A stretch of 64,000 nt of DNA from Streptomyces ortus (GCF_026341275.1 NZ_JAIFZO010000002.1:8541296-8605295); one strand, 5' to 3'; counted from the first letter of the stretch, positions 43,895-53,708 are shown. Numbers and translations are program-made. The notes: generated from the letters alone by a model not told the origin.

Positions 43895-45348
43895 GCGACG
43901 GCCGGCCCGCGGTGAACGGCACGGCCGGGCCACCCCCGGACGGACGCCCCCACGTCGTCGTGGTCGGAGCGGGTATCGCCGGCCTCACCAGCGCCTTCCT
44001 CCTGCAGCGGCGCGGCTGCCGGGTCACCGTGCTCGAAAGCGCCGGGCCGCAGTACGTGGGCGGCCGGATGAGCTCCGTACGGCGCGGCGAGTTCTTCGTC
44101 GACACCGGCGCGTCTCTGCTGTCCCGGCGCTACCACGCGATGCTGCGGCTCGCGGAACTGGCAGGGGCCGACGACCGGATACTGCCCTCCTCCGACCGCA
44201 TCGGGCTCATGCGCGATCGGCGGGTGCACCCCGTGCACGTCGGCTCCCTGCCACGCATGGCTGCCGGGCTGCTGCGGTTCGCGCCGTTCCCGTCCGACCT
44301 GCCCAAGCTGATGCTGGACCACCTGCGGATCAGGCGTTCGCTGGACTGGTACGACATGTCCGCGGCGGCCCGCCACGACGGCGAGTCCGTCGCCGGCTAC
44401 GCGGTCCGCCGCGGGCTGCGGCCGGCCACCGTCGATCACCTGCTGGATCCGCTGTGCATGCTCGCCTCGTTGCAGGACGTCGAACGCACCTCGTCCGTAG
44501 CGCCGTTCATGCTCCTCAACTCCCTGCTCGGCGGAGGCGGCCTGTTCACCTTCCGCGACGGGGTCGGGACGCTGCCACGGCTCCTCGCCGCCCAACTGCC
44601 CGTCATCCATCACGCCACGGTCCGTCAGGTCGAGGAGAACGCCACCGGGGTCGCGGTCACCTGGCAGGCGCAGGACGGAACAGGGGAGCACACCGAGCGG
44701 GCCGACGCGTGCGTGCTGGCTGTGCCCGTCTCTCGGACGCCGGACCTCTACGGCCAGATGCAGCGGCCGTTCAGCGAGTTCTTCCGGCGCGTGGAGTACA
44801 CCGGCAGCGTCCACGTGGCCTTCGGACTGGACCGGCCCACCGCCGAACCGGCCGTGATGGTCAACGTCCCGCGGTCCGAACACCCCGCGCTCGTGGGCGT
44901 CATCCTGCCGCACAACACCGCCCCCGGCCGGGTCCCGGAAGGCCGAGGGCTCGTCATGGCGCACTTCCGCGGCTCCTGGTCGGACCGCCACCGCGACCTG
45001 CCCGAGGAACAACTGGTCGACCACGCGCGGTCGGCCCTGCGGACCGTGGGACTGACACCCGAGACCGAGAACCACACCACCATGACCCATGTCATGCGTC
45101 CCGGGCAGTGCGTGGTCTTCCGCCGGCCCGGCGACTACCGGGAGATGGCCCGGCTCAGCTCGACATGGCCGGCCACCTCCCGAGTCCGGCTCGCCGGCGG
45201 CGACTTCTTCACCCAGTCCAGCACGCACCACAGCATCTGCTCGGCGGTGCAGGTGTCCCGCCAGCTCTGGGAGCGGCTGGAGGCGGCGCCCGCGCCGGCC
45301 CGACCGCACGTACCCGTACCTGTCCCCGCTCGGAAAGGACCACAGTGA
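43891..45348 (+). CDS. FAD-dependent oxidoreductase 1 (phytoene-desaturase/PPOX-like)
   Basis: Flavin amine-oxidase-fold protein of 485 residues. The dinucleotide motif VVVVGAGIAGLTSAFLLQRRG is followed by ESAGPQYVGGRMSS and DTGASLLSRRYHAM, and the C-terminal FAD motif RVRLAGGDFF is present. It belongs to the broad PDS/HemY/HpnE group that desaturates or oxidises isoprenoids. The ATG overlaps the terpene synthase stop, and its own stop overlaps the second FAD oxidoreductase, so it is surely part of the terpenoid pathway. The exact reaction is not determined. Confidence 0.85.
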   Translation: MSDGRPAVNGTAGPPPDGRPHVVVVGAGIAGLTSAFLLQRRGCRVTVLESAGPQYVGGRMSSVRRGEFFVDTGASLLSRRYHAMLRLAELAGADDRILPSSDRIGLMRDRRVHPVHVGSLPRMAAGLLRFAPFPSDLPKLMLDHLRIRRSLDWYDMSAAARHDGESVAGYAVRRGLRPATVDHLLDPLCMLASLQDVERTSSVAPFMLLNSLLGGGGLFTFRDGVGTLPRLLAAQLPVIHHATVRQVEENATGVAVTWQAQDGTGEHTERADACVLAVPVSRTPDLYGQMQRPFSEFFRRVEYTGSVHVAFGLDRPTAEPAVMVNVPRSEHPALVGVILPHNTAPGRVPEGRGLVMAHFRGSWSDRHRDLPEEQLVDHARSALRTVGLTPETENHTTMTHVMRPGQCVVFRRPGDYREMARLSSTWPATSRVRLAGGDFFTQSSTHHSICSAVQVSRQLWERLEAAPAPARPHVPVPVPARKGPQ

Positions 45349-46715
45349 ACGCCACGGGCACCAAGGAACCGATCATCGTTGTGGGAGCCGGCATCGCCGG
45401 CATGACCGCGGCCTTCCGCCTCCAGCTGGCCGGGCACCCGGTCCGCGTCCTGGAGGCCGAGGACGTCGCCGGCGGCCGCATGCGCACGGTGGAACGCCGC
45501 GGCTACCACATGGACCTGGCCGCGATCCTGCTGATCGAGAACTACACGCAGATGCGTGACCTCGTCCGCGACCTCGGCATCGAGGACACCACCCTGCGTA
45601 CCAACAACCTCGTCGGGATCCGCCGCGAGGGCCGCGTCCACCGGCTGCGGGCGGACCGGCCCACCGACCTCAAGCGCTCGCGACTGCTCCCCTGGAGTTC
45701 CCTGCCTGCCATGGTGCGGCTGCAGTCGGACCTCAAGAAGTACGCGAACCGGCTGCGCTGGGACAGCGACATGGGAGAGGCGGCAGCCCTCGACACCGAG
45801 ACCGCCGCCGCCTACGCCGAGCGCCGGCTGGACACCCAGTTCCGCGACTGGGTCGTGGACCCGATGAGCGCCATGTTCTTCAATTCGCCTCCCGACCTGT
45901 CGGTGGTCAACTTCCTGTTCTCGATGCCTGCGGTGAACTCCGCCTGGTTCAACTTCCGCGACCGGGTGGACACTCTCACCACGACACTCGCCTCCCGGCT
46001 GGACGTGGAGACCGGTGCCGAGGTCACCCAGGTGGAGGAGACCTCGGACGGCGTCCGGGTGCACTGGCGGCGCGAGGGCGAACCCGAGCACACCGAGGAG
46101 GCCGCTGCGGCGGTGGTCGCCCTGCCCGGCCCGGTGGCCGCCCGGCTGTGCCCCGGGCTGGCCCCGGCGACGCTGGACTACCTGGCGAACGTGCCGTACG
46201 TGCCGGACATCCACGTGTACTTCGGCGTCGACCGCGTCCCGGACGAGACGGCCACCTGTGTGCTCTTCCCGCAGCGCGAACACCCCGACCTCGGTGTCAT
46301 CACCTTCAACCACAACTTCGCCCCCGGCCGCGCCCCGCAAGGCCACGCCCTGCTGACCAGCTACTACCGCTATCCCTGGGCGATGCGCCACTGGGAGGCC
46401 GACGACGAGCAGGTCATCGAGCTGACCCACGAGGTGCACCGGCAGGCCTGGCCTGAGATGGCCCGGCACATCGAGGCGCACCAGGACATGGCATACGTAC
46501 AGCGTTGGAAGAACGCGGTCATCCTGCGCAAGCCCGGCGACTACGCGCGGCTGCGTGACTTCAACCGCGGCCTCGACGCCCGCTCGCGCATCCAGCTCGC
46601 CGGAGACTACCTCGCCTTCAGCGCGACCAACTCCAGCCTCGTCACGGGTGAGCGCGCCGCTGAGCGGGTGAGCGAGGTCGTCACCACCGGCGCGGTCGCC
46701 GCCGGCCGCCGTTAG
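45345..46715 (+). CDS. FAD-dependent oxidoreductase 2 (phytoene-desaturase/PPOX-like)
   Basis: Second flavin oxidoreductase, 456 residues, related to its neighbour: IIVVGAGIAGMTAAFRLQLAG, EAEDVAGGRMRTVERRGYH, and RIQLAGDYLAFSATNSS at the C-terminus. It shares HPDLGVITFNHNFAPGRAP with the HPALVGVILPHNTAPGRVP of oxidoreductase 1, showing a tandem duplication. Two adjacent desaturases suggest successive oxidations or a heterodimer acting on the cyclised terpene. It is the last gene before the two MITE-like elements. The GTG start overlaps oxidoreductase 1. Confidence 0.85.
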   Translation: MNATGTKEPIIVVGAGIAGMTAAFRLQLAGHPVRVLEAEDVAGGRMRTVERRGYHMDLAAILLIENYTQMRDLVRDLGIEDTTLRTNNLVGIRREGRVHRLRADRPTDLKRSRLLPWSSLPAMVRLQSDLKKYANRLRWDSDMGEAAALDTETAAAYAERRLDTQFRDWVVDPMSAMFFNSPPDLSVVNFLFSMPAVNSAWFNFRDRVDTLTTTLASRLDVETGAEVTQVEETSDGVRVHWRREGEPEHTEEAAAAVVALPGPVAARLCPGLAPATLDYLANVPYVPDIHVYFGVDRVPDETATCVLFPQREHPDLGVITFNHNFAPGRAPQGHALLTSYYRYPWAMRHWEADDEQVIELTHEVHRQAWPEMARHIEAHQDMAYVQRWKNAVILRKPGDYARLRDFNRGLDARSRIQLAGDYLAFSATNSSLVTGERAAERVSEVVTTGAVAAGRR

Positions 46716-46754
46716 ACGACGCGGTCGGCTGCCCCTGCGCCAGGAACCGGCCCT

Positions 46755-46918
46755 AAGGGCTGTCCCGTAACTCCCGGTGGAACAGCGTGCGGCGTCGGAT
46801 GCGGTGCATCGCAAGGCGCCGGGTCGCTCTCCTACCGGGTGTATTCGGGTGATCCGGCAACGCCGCGAGGTGCCGTAGCTGTCGTCGTGCGCCCGCCGGG
46901 AGTTACGGGACAGCCCTT
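46755..46918. mobile_element. MITE-like element 1 with perfect 23-base inverted ends
   Basis: Left arm 46755-46777 begins AAGGGCTGTCCCGTAACTCC; the right arm 46896-46918 is its exact reverse complement. About 118 bases of non-coding DNA lie between. This size and structure fit a non-autonomous transposable element derived from a larger IS. Both ends look intact, so it may be recent. Confidence 0.75.
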
Positions 46919-47092
46919 GGGGACTGTCTGACAATTCCCGTCCGCCGCGCGACGCCATGCACGCACTCTCGCCGCACCGGGCGCAGAGCCAGGTACGTCC
47001 AGTACGAGGCTCTGCGCCCGGCACACCGAGAGCACGCACCTGACGCCGCGCAGCCGCCCTACGGGCGACGACGGGAATTGTCAGACAGACCC
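46919..47092. mobile_element. MITE-like element 2, fully hairpin-forming
   Basis: Begins GGGGACTGTCTGACAATTCC directly after element 1 and ends with the reverse complement at about 47070-47092 (one mismatch). Internally CCGGGCGCAGAGCC (46977-46990) pairs with GGCTCTGCGCCCGG (47008-47021) and flanking parts also pair, so nearly the whole element can fold into one long hairpin. It ends 33 bases before the mevalonate kinase ATG and could act as a terminator or affect its expression. Confidence 0.75.
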
Positions 47093-47125
47093 TGGAAAGC
47101 CTGCCGGCAGAAAGGAACGCAGATC

Positions 47126-48133
47126 ATGTCCACGCACCGCACATCCACCACGACCGTGGATCAGCGGGCCGCGACGGGTGAGGCGCACGGCAAGGCCATC
47201 CTGTTCGGAGAGCACGCCGTGGTCTACGGCGCCCCCGCACTCGCACTCCCGCTGCCGGAGCTGAAATGCCGGGCCACCGTGCGCCGTACGGCCGGACCCG
47301 ACGCCGGTGTGTCCCGCACGCGCTTTCCCGCTCCCGGCCCGCACGGCACCCAGGGGGAGGCGGCAGGGGGGATAACCGAGGAGCTCCTGCTGCTCCTGGG
47401 CGCCTTCACCGAACGGACCGGCCTCGACACGTCACCTGCACTGGAGATACGGCTCGACAGCCACGTCCCGCCGTGCCGCGGCCTGGGATCCAGCGCGGCC
47501 AACGCCCGCGCTCTGGTCCGCGCGCTCGACGCCCTGTTCGGAACCTGCCTCGACGAGCAGGAGATCTTCGACCTCGTACAGGTTTCCGAGCAGTCGGCGC
47601 ACGGCTCGGCCAGCGGCATCGACGCGCTGACCACGGGACGCGAGCGGCCTGTGCTCCTCACCGACGGGCAGCCCCGTACCCCGGCGGTGGGCGCCGACTT
47701 CCACGTCGTCGTGGCCGACAGCGGCAACAGCGGCAGCACCAAGAAGGCCGTCGGGATGCTGCGGGACGCCTTCGCGCGCAACCCGGACCACCGCACGCGG
47801 TTCGTCCACCGCTCGACCGGATTCACCCGCGCCGCGCTCGACGACCTGGCAGCCGGTCACCTCCCCGCTGTGGGCCGACGCCTCACCGACTGCCACCAGC
47901 TGCTCGCCGGCCTCGGCCTGACCACCGACCGCACCGACGCGCTGGCCCGTATCGCCCTCGACGCGGGCGCGCTCGGAGCCAAGATGAGCGGCGGCGGGCT
48001 CGGGGGCTGCGTCGTGGCCCTGACCACCACCGTCGCACACGCGGAGTCGGTCTCCACCGCGCTCACCGACCGTACGGGCGCCCGCACCTGGACGACCGCC
48101 GTCGCGAAGGGAGCCGGACATGACGGCCCATGA
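47126..48133 (+). CDS. mvk: Mevalonate kinase
   Basis: GHMP kinase of 335 residues converting mevalonate to 5-phosphomevalonate with ATP. Motifs are GKAILFGEHAVVYGAPALAL near the N-terminus, the ATP loop PCRGLGSSAANARAL, SGIDALT and the C-terminal GALGAKMSGGGLGGCVV. ATG 47126 has an AAAGGA site. It is the first gene of the mevalonate operon, in the order known from Streptomyces sp. CL190, and overlaps the decarboxylase gene by 14 bases. The MITE pair lies directly upstream. Confidence 0.93.
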   Translation: MSTHRTSTTTVDQRAATGEAHGKAILFGEHAVVYGAPALALPLPELKCRATVRRTAGPDAGVSRTRFPAPGPHGTQGEAAGGITEELLLLLGAFTERTGLDTSPALEIRLDSHVPPCRGLGSSAANARALVRALDALFGTCLDEQEIFDLVQVSEQSAHGSASGIDALTTGRERPVLLTDGQPRTPAVGADFHVVVADSGNSGSTKKAVGMLRDAFARNPDHRTRFVHRSTGFTRAALDDLAAGHLPAVGRRLTDCHQLLAGLGLTTDRTDALARIALDAGALGAKMSGGGLGGCVVALTTTVAHAESVSTALTDRTGARTWTTAVAKGAGHDGP

Positions 48134-49122
48134 GACAGCGGTGGCAGTCGCGCATCCCAACATCGCCCTGATCAAATACTGGGGCAAACGCGACGAGCAC
48201 CTGGTCCTGCCCGTCACCGACAGCCTGTCGATGACGCTCGACGTATTCCCCACGACGACGGCGGTCCGGCTCGACCCGGACGCAGCGGCGGACCACGTCG
48301 TCATGGACGGCGTCCTCGCCCGGGGCGAGGTACTACGCCGCGCCACCACCTTCCTGGAGCTCGTGCGCGAGCGCGCCGGACGCCCCGAACGGGCGGTGGT
48401 CGACACCCGCAACACCGTGCCGGTAGGAGCCGGACTCGCCTCCTCCGCCAGCGGATTCGCCGCGCTGGCCCTGGCCGCCGGCCCAGGCCTACGGTCTGCC
48501 GGGCGACGCCGAGCAGCTGTCCCGGCTGGCCCGCCGGGGATCCGGATCGGCCGCGCGATCCGTCTTCGGCGGCTTCGTCGTATGGCATGCCGGCCCTCCC
48601 GACGCCGCCGACCCCGACCATGCCTCCTACGCGGAACCGGTCACGGATGCCCACCTGGACGCCGCGCTGGTCGCCGTCGTCCTGGAGGAGGGCCCCAAAT
48701 CCGTGTCGAGCAGGGAGGCCATGCGGCGCACGGTCGCCACCTCACCGCTCTACCGGGACTGGGTGACGGACAGCCGCGCCGACCTCGCCCGCATGCACAC
48801 GGCGCTGCACGAGGGCGACATGGCGGCCGTCGGCGCGATCACCGAACGCAATGCCCTCGGCATGCACGCCACCATGGAGGCTGCGCGCCCCGCTGTCCGC
48901 TACCGCACCGCCGCCACCGACGCGGTGCTCGGCCACATCCGCCGACTGCGCGAGGAGGGCGTCGGCGCCTGGGCGACGATGGACGCCGGCCCCAACGTCA
49001 AAGTGCTGTGCGCCTCCGCCGACGCCCGGCGGATCGCCGCCCGGATGCGCGAAACCACCGACGCCCGGGTGATCGTGGCACACAGCGGTCCCGGCGCCAG
49101 ACTCCAGCGGGTGACGGCGTGA
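48120..49122 (+). pseudogene. mvaD: Diphosphomevalonate decarboxylase, single-base frameshift
   Basis: GHMP-superfamily decarboxylase making IPP from diphosphomevalonate. The N-terminal part has AHPNIALIKYWGKRDEHLVLP, DSLSMTLDVF and VPVGAGLASSASGFAALALAA. At about 48480 one extra G shifts the frame: AAQAYGLPGDAEQLSRLARRGSGSA continues in another frame, with FGGFVVW, RDWVTDSRADLARMH and AWATMDAGPNVKVLC up to 49122. Only that one base breaks the gene. Either the operon cannot complete the pathway here or the base is a sequencing error; the intact neighbours and coupling favour an error, but this cannot be decided from the sequence. Confidence 0.87.
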
Positions 49123-50282
49123 CAGCGGCCCGGACCACCCGTCGCGCACCCGGAAAGCTCATGATCGCGGGGGAGTACGCCGTCCTCGAACCGGGGCGGC
49201 CCGCAATCGTCGTGGCGGTCGACCGATACGTCACCGCCACCGCCACGGCCGCCGAGGGCGCGGACATCGTGATCGACTCCGACCTGCTGGGCCACGAGGT
49301 GCGGCTGCGCCGCGCCGGACAGGGTCTCGAAGCGCTACCGGGGGAGGACCCGTCGCTTGCAGGCGGTGTGCTGGCCCACGTCGTGTCGGTGGTGGAGACG
49401 ATCGACCGTCTGCGGACCGAGCGGCGGCTCCCCCTCGCGCCGGTACGGCTCTCGGTGCGCAGCGACCTGCACCGCGCGGGCGTCAAGACCGGCCTGGGAT
49501 CCAGTGCGGCGGTCACCGTCGCGGCCACCCGGGCCCTGGCGGACCACTACGGCATGCGGCTGTCCCCCGAGGACGGCTTCCGGCTCGCGCTCCTGGCCTC
49601 CGTCCGGGTCGACACAGGCCCCTCGGGCGCCGACCTCGCGGCCGCGACCTGGGGGGGATGGGTGTCCTACCGGTCGCCCGATCGAGAGAGCCTGCTGGCC
49701 GGCCTGCATCGAGACGGCGTCGCACACACCCTGCGGTGCCCCTGGACGGACTGCGCTGTCGGGCCGCTGCCGCCTCCCACCGGGCTCGCCCTGCACGTGG
49801 GCTGGAGCGGCAGCCCGGCGTCCACCACCGCCCTCGTCGCGGACCTCGCCACCCGGCCGGAGTGGCAGGGCGCCCTGCGGACCCGCTTCATCGAGGACAG
49901 CGAAGCGTGTGTGTCAACTGCCGAAAGGGCGCTGCGGCATGACGAGCCGGAAGTGCTCCTGGACGCCGTGCGCACCGCCCGCGGCCTGCTGACCCGGCTC
50001 GACGCGGAGACCTCCCTCGGCATCGTCACCGCACCCCTGCACCGTCTGTGCGAGGTGGCCGAGTCCTGCGGCGCCACCGCCAAACCCTCCGGCGCGGGAG
50101 GCGGCGACTGCGGCATCGCCCTGCTGCCGGCCCACCACTCCGCCGCACTGCTGCGCCTGCGCTGGACGGCGGCCGGCATCACCCCCCTGCCACTCGAAGT
50201 GACCACCGGCCTCGCCGCCGACCCCGCTGCCGAGGACCGGATCGTCCCCGGTCCCTCCCCTTCTCTGCAAGGACACACCTGA
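49119..50282 (+). CDS. Phosphomevalonate kinase
   Basis: GHMP kinase of 387 residues that phosphorylates 5-phosphomevalonate to the diphosphate. It shows RAPGKLMIAGEYAVLEPGRP, the ATP-binding KTGLGSSAAVTVAATRAL, and KPSGAGGGDCGIAL near the end. GTG 49119 overlaps the decarboxylase stop by four bases, and its own stop overlaps the isomerase ATG (TGATG). Its place between decarboxylase and isomerase matches the CL190-type mevalonate operon. Confidence 0.92.
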   Translation: MTAARTTRRAPGKLMIAGEYAVLEPGRPAIVVAVDRYVTATATAAEGADIVIDSDLLGHEVRLRRAGQGLEALPGEDPSLAGGVLAHVVSVVETIDRLRTERRLPLAPVRLSVRSDLHRAGVKTGLGSSAAVTVAATRALADHYGMRLSPEDGFRLALLASVRVDTGPSGADLAAATWGGWVSYRSPDRESLLAGLHRDGVAHTLRCPWTDCAVGPLPPPTGLALHVGWSGSPASTTALVADLATRPEWQGALRTRFIEDSEACVSTAERALRHDEPEVLLDAVRTARGLLTRLDAETSLGIVTAPLHRLCEVAESCGATAKPSGAGGGDCGIALLPAHHSAALLRLRWTAAGITPLPLEVTTGLAADPAAEDRIVPGPSPSLQGHT

Positions 50283-51358
50283 TGACCGGAGACCGGAAGG
50301 ACGACCACGTACGGCTCGCCCACGCCCAGCACACCACCGGAACAGAGCCGCCCCCGGGCGGGCCACCGACACCGAACCAGTTCGACGAGGTGCGCTTCGT
50401 GCACCACGCGCTCGCCGGTACCGACCGGGAGAAGATCTCGTTGGCGACCCGCTTCGCCGGGGTCGAGTGGCCGGTCCCGCTGTACATCAACGCCATGACC
50501 GGCGGCAGCCCGCGCACCGGCGAGATCAACCGAGACCTGGCTGTCGCCGCCCGTGAAACCGGACTGCCCATCGCCACCGGCTCCATGAGCCCATACCTCA
50601 AGGACCCCGGCACGGCTTCCACGTTCACCCCGGTGCGCCGCGAGCACCCCGACGGTTTCGTCCTGGCCAACCTCAACGCCGAAGCCACCCCCGAGCAGGC
50701 CCGCCGGGCTGTCGGCCTGCTGGACGCGAACGCCCTGCAGATCCACATCAACACTGTGCAGGAGACCGTCATGCCCGAGGGCGACCGGTCCTTCGCACAC
50801 TGGGCCACCGGCATCGAACGCATCGCCGCCGCCGTCGATGTCCCCGTCGTGGTCAAGGAGGTCGGCTTCGGACTGAGCGGACGGACCGTACGCGAACTGG
50901 CCTCGCTCGGAGTGAGAGCCGCAGACGTGGCCGGTAGCGGCGGAACCGACTTCGCCCGCATCGAGAACGGCCGCCGGAACCGGCCCGACTACGCCTACCT
51001 CGAAGGCTGGGGCCTGAGCACCCCGGCCGCGCTCCTCGACGCCCGTGACTGCGGTCTGCCTCTGCTCGCCTCCGGTGGCGTGCGCAACCCCCTGGACATC
51101 ACCCGCGCCCTCGCCCTGGGCGCACGGGCCGTCGGCGCTTCCGGCCCCTTCCTCACCACGCTCCTCGACGGCGGTGTGGACGCCCTCGTGCGGCACATCA
51201 CGACCTGGCTGGACCACCTCACCTCGCTCATGACCCTGCTCGGCGCGCACAGCCCGGACGCACTCGCCGACTGCGACGTCCTGCTGACCGGTTCGCTGCG
51301 TGCCTTCAGCCTCGACCGCGACCTCGTCACGACCGCGGAGAAAGGAGTCACGGTATGA
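50282..51358 (+). CDS. fni: Type 2 isopentenyl-diphosphate isomerase
   Basis: FMN- and NAD(P)H-dependent isomerase of 358 residues that interconverts IPP and DMAPP, the starter for prenyl chains. Motifs are RKDDHVRLA at the start, NAMTGGSPRTGEIN, TGSMSPYLKD, LQIHINTVQE with the catalytic-type Gln/Glu, VVKEVGFGLSG, DVAGSGGTDFARIE and ASGGVRNPLDI. The ATG is coupled to the kinase stop and the gene overlaps the HMG-CoA reductase gene by four bases. Confidence 0.94.
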   Translation: MTGDRKDDHVRLAHAQHTTGTEPPPGGPPTPNQFDEVRFVHHALAGTDREKISLATRFAGVEWPVPLYINAMTGGSPRTGEINRDLAVAARETGLPIATGSMSPYLKDPGTASTFTPVRREHPDGFVLANLNAEATPEQARRAVGLLDANALQIHINTVQETVMPEGDRSFAHWATGIERIAAAVDVPVVVKEVGFGLSGRTVRELASLGVRAADVAGSGGTDFARIENGRRNRPDYAYLEGWGLSTPAALLDARDCGLPLLASGGVRNPLDITRALALGARAVGASGPFLTTLLDGGVDALVRHITTWLDHLTSLMTLLGAHSPDALADCDVLLTGSLRAFSLDRDLVTTAEKGVTV

Positions 51359-52431
51359 CCGTCACAGCAGAGCCGTCGACCGACCTCACGACGGCGGGCG
51401 TCCCCCTGCGCTGGGTGGGCCCCGTACGCGTCACCGGCAACGTCACCTCCACCGAAACGGAGGTGCCCCTGGCCACCTACGAGTCCCCGCTGTGGCCCTC
51501 CGTCGGCCGCGGCGCGAAACTCTCCCGCTTGGTCGAGCGGGGCATCCGCACCACCCTCGTCGATGAGCGGATGACACGGTCGGTCCTGGTGGAGGCCGAC
51601 GACGCAGCCACCGCCCACACAGCGGCCCGCGCCGTCCAGGACGACCTCCCACGACTTCGGGAGATCACACGCGGGAGCAGCCGGTACGCCCGGCTTCTCG
51701 ACGTTCGTCACGAGATCACGGGACCGCTGCTGTTCGTCCGCTTCGAGTTCGCCACCGGCGACGCCTCCGGCCACAACATGGCCACCCTCGCCTCCGACGC
51801 CCTGCTCGCGCACCTCCTGGCCACCATCCCCGGCATCCGCTACGGCTCCATCTCGGCGAACTACTGCACTGACAAGAAGGCCACCGCCGTCAACGGCATC
51901 CTGGGCCGCGGAAAGAACGTCGTCGCCGAGATCCTCGTGCCCCGGCACATCGTGGAGAAGCACCTGCACACCACAGCCGACCGGATCACCGCCCTCAACA
52001 TCAAGAAGAACCTGGTCGGCACCCTGCTGGCCGGCGGCATCCGCTCGGCCAACGCCCACTACGCCAACATGCTCCTCGCCTTCTACCTGGCCACCGGCCA
52101 GGACGCGGCGAACATCGTGGAGGGCTCCCAGGGGGTCACCTATACCCAGGACCGCGACGGCGACCTGTACTTCTCCTGCACCCTGCCCAACCTGGTCCTC
52201 GGCACGGTCGGCAACGGCAAGGGCCTCGGCTTCGTCGACGCCCACCTCACCCGGCTCGGCTGCCGCGAGGAGCGGGCCGCCGGCGAGAACGCCCGACGGC
52301 TCGCCGTCCTGGCCGCCGCCACCGTCCTGTGCGGCGAACTGTCCCTCCTGGCCGCACAGACCAACCCCGGCGAGCTGATGAAGGCCCACAACCGATTCGA
52401 ACGCGCCACGGGAGACGCCCATGTCCGCTGA
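51355..52431 (+). CDS. mvaA: HMG-CoA reductase
   Basis: NADPH-type HMG-CoA reductase of 358 residues, soluble, lacking a membrane domain. It has the catalytic Glu region TETEVPLATYESPL, TGDASGHNMATLA, NYCTDKKATAVNGILGRGK (catalytic Lys), GGIRSANAHYAN, TGQDAANIVEGSQ (catalytic Asp), PNLVLGTVGNGKGL and a C-terminal catalytic-type His in MKAHNRF. It produces mevalonate, the committed step. It overlaps the isomerase by four bases and the HMG-CoA synthase by eleven. Confidence 0.94.
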   Translation: MTVTAEPSTDLTTAGVPLRWVGPVRVTGNVTSTETEVPLATYESPLWPSVGRGAKLSRLVERGIRTTLVDERMTRSVLVEADDAATAHTAARAVQDDLPRLREITRGSSRYARLLDVRHEITGPLLFVRFEFATGDASGHNMATLASDALLAHLLATIPGIRYGSISANYCTDKKATAVNGILGRGKNVVAEILVPRHIVEKHLHTTADRITALNIKKNLVGTLLAGGIRSANAHYANMLLAFYLATGQDAANIVEGSQGVTYTQDRDGDLYFSCTLPNLVLGTVGNGKGLGFVDAHLTRLGCREERAAGENARRLAVLAAATVLCGELSLLAAQTNPGELMKAHNRFERATGDAHVR

Positions 52432-53596
52432 GACCGCCATCGGCATCCACGACCTGTCCTTCCGCACCACCAGTCTCGTCCTCAACCACTGCGAACTGGC
52501 CCGCTCCAACGGTACCGACGTCGCCAAGTACCACAAGGGACTCGGCCAGCACGCGATGAGCGTCCCTACCGCCGACGAGGACATCGTCACCATGGCCGCG
52601 GCCGCCGCCCTGCCCTTGGTGCAGCGGCACGGCCCCGACCGTATCCGCACAGTCGTCCTCGCCACCGAGAGCTCCATCGACCAGTCCAAGGCGGCGGGGG
52701 TGTACGTCCACTCCCTGTTGGGACTGCCGCCGCACGTCCGCGTCGTCGAGGTCAAGCAGGCCTGTTACGGCGCCACCGCCGCGCTGCAGTTCGCCGGCGG
52801 CCTGGTCCACCGGGACCCTGACCAGCAGGTCCTCGTCATCGCCAGTGACATATCCCGCTACGACCTCGACAGCCCCGGCGAAGCCACCCAGGGTGCGGCC
52901 GCCGCCGCCATGCTGGTCTCGGCCGACCCCGCCCTGCTGGAACTCACCGGTCCCTCGGGCCTGTTCACTGCGGACGTGATGGACTTCTGGCGCCCCAACT
53001 ACCGCGCCACCGCACTGGTCAACGGGAAGGAGTCGGTCACCGCGTACCTCAACGCGGTCGAGGGCTCCTGGCGGGACTACCGCGCCCGCGGCGGCCTGCC
53101 CCTGGAGGACTTCCGCGCCTTCTGCTACCACCAGCCCTACACCCGGCTGGCCTTCAAAGCGCATCGGGCGCTGCTGGAGACGTGCGGGGCGCGCGCGGAC
53201 GACGACGTACTGCAGCAGGCCGTGGCCCCCACCACCGGCTACAACGAGACCGTGGGCAACAGCTACACCGCCTCCGTGTACCTCGCACTCACAGCCGTCC
53301 TGGAGAACTGCTCCGACCTCGACGGCCGCACGCTCGGCCTGTTCAGCTACGGCTCCGGCAGCGTCGCCGAGTTCATCGCCACCCAGGTGCGCCCCGGCTA
53401 TCGGTCGCACCTGCGTGCCGACGCGCACCGAGAGGCCGTCGGTGCCCGGCAGCCCATCGACTACGAGACCTACCGCGGGCTGCGCCTGCAGAATCTGCCC
53501 ACCGACGGCAGCTGGTACGAACTGCCGCACCAGACCCGTGGCCCGTTCCGGCTGGCGGCTCTCCGCGACCATCAGCGCATCTACGAGGCCGCCTGA
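52421..53596 (+). CDS. mvaS: HMG-CoA synthase
   Basis: Thiolase-fold condensing enzyme of 391 residues that joins acetyl-CoA and acetoacetyl-CoA. Active-site residues are visible: Glu in LATESSIDQSKAAG, Cys in EVKQACYGATAALQF and His in CYHQPYTRLAFKAH. GNSYTASVYLAL and FSYGSGSVAEF are family C-terminal motifs. The ATG lies within the end of the reductase gene. It is followed by 112 bases without a gene and then the NphT7-like enzyme that should supply acetoacetyl-CoA. Confidence 0.95.
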   Translation: MSAETAIGIHDLSFRTTSLVLNHCELARSNGTDVAKYHKGLGQHAMSVPTADEDIVTMAAAAALPLVQRHGPDRIRTVVLATESSIDQSKAAGVYVHSLLGLPPHVRVVEVKQACYGATAALQFAGGLVHRDPDQQVLVIASDISRYDLDSPGEATQGAAAAAMLVSADPALLELTGPSGLFTADVMDFWRPNYRATALVNGKESVTAYLNAVEGSWRDYRARGGLPLEDFRAFCYHQPYTRLAFKAHRALLETCGARADDDVLQQAVAPTTGYNETVGNSYTASVYLALTAVLENCSDLDGRTLGLFSYGSGSVAEFIATQVRPGYRSHLRADAHREAVGARQPIDYETYRGLRLQNLPTDGSWYELPHQTRGPFRLAALRDHQRIYEAA

Positions 53597-53708
53597 CCTC
53601 CAGCAGCCTCCCGGCCCCGGCGGCGCGTACTCCACGACCGGCACCGGACGTCCGACGCCGCGGCACAGTCCGTCTCCGCATAACCGGACCGATCGGAAAC
53701 GAGTCGAC

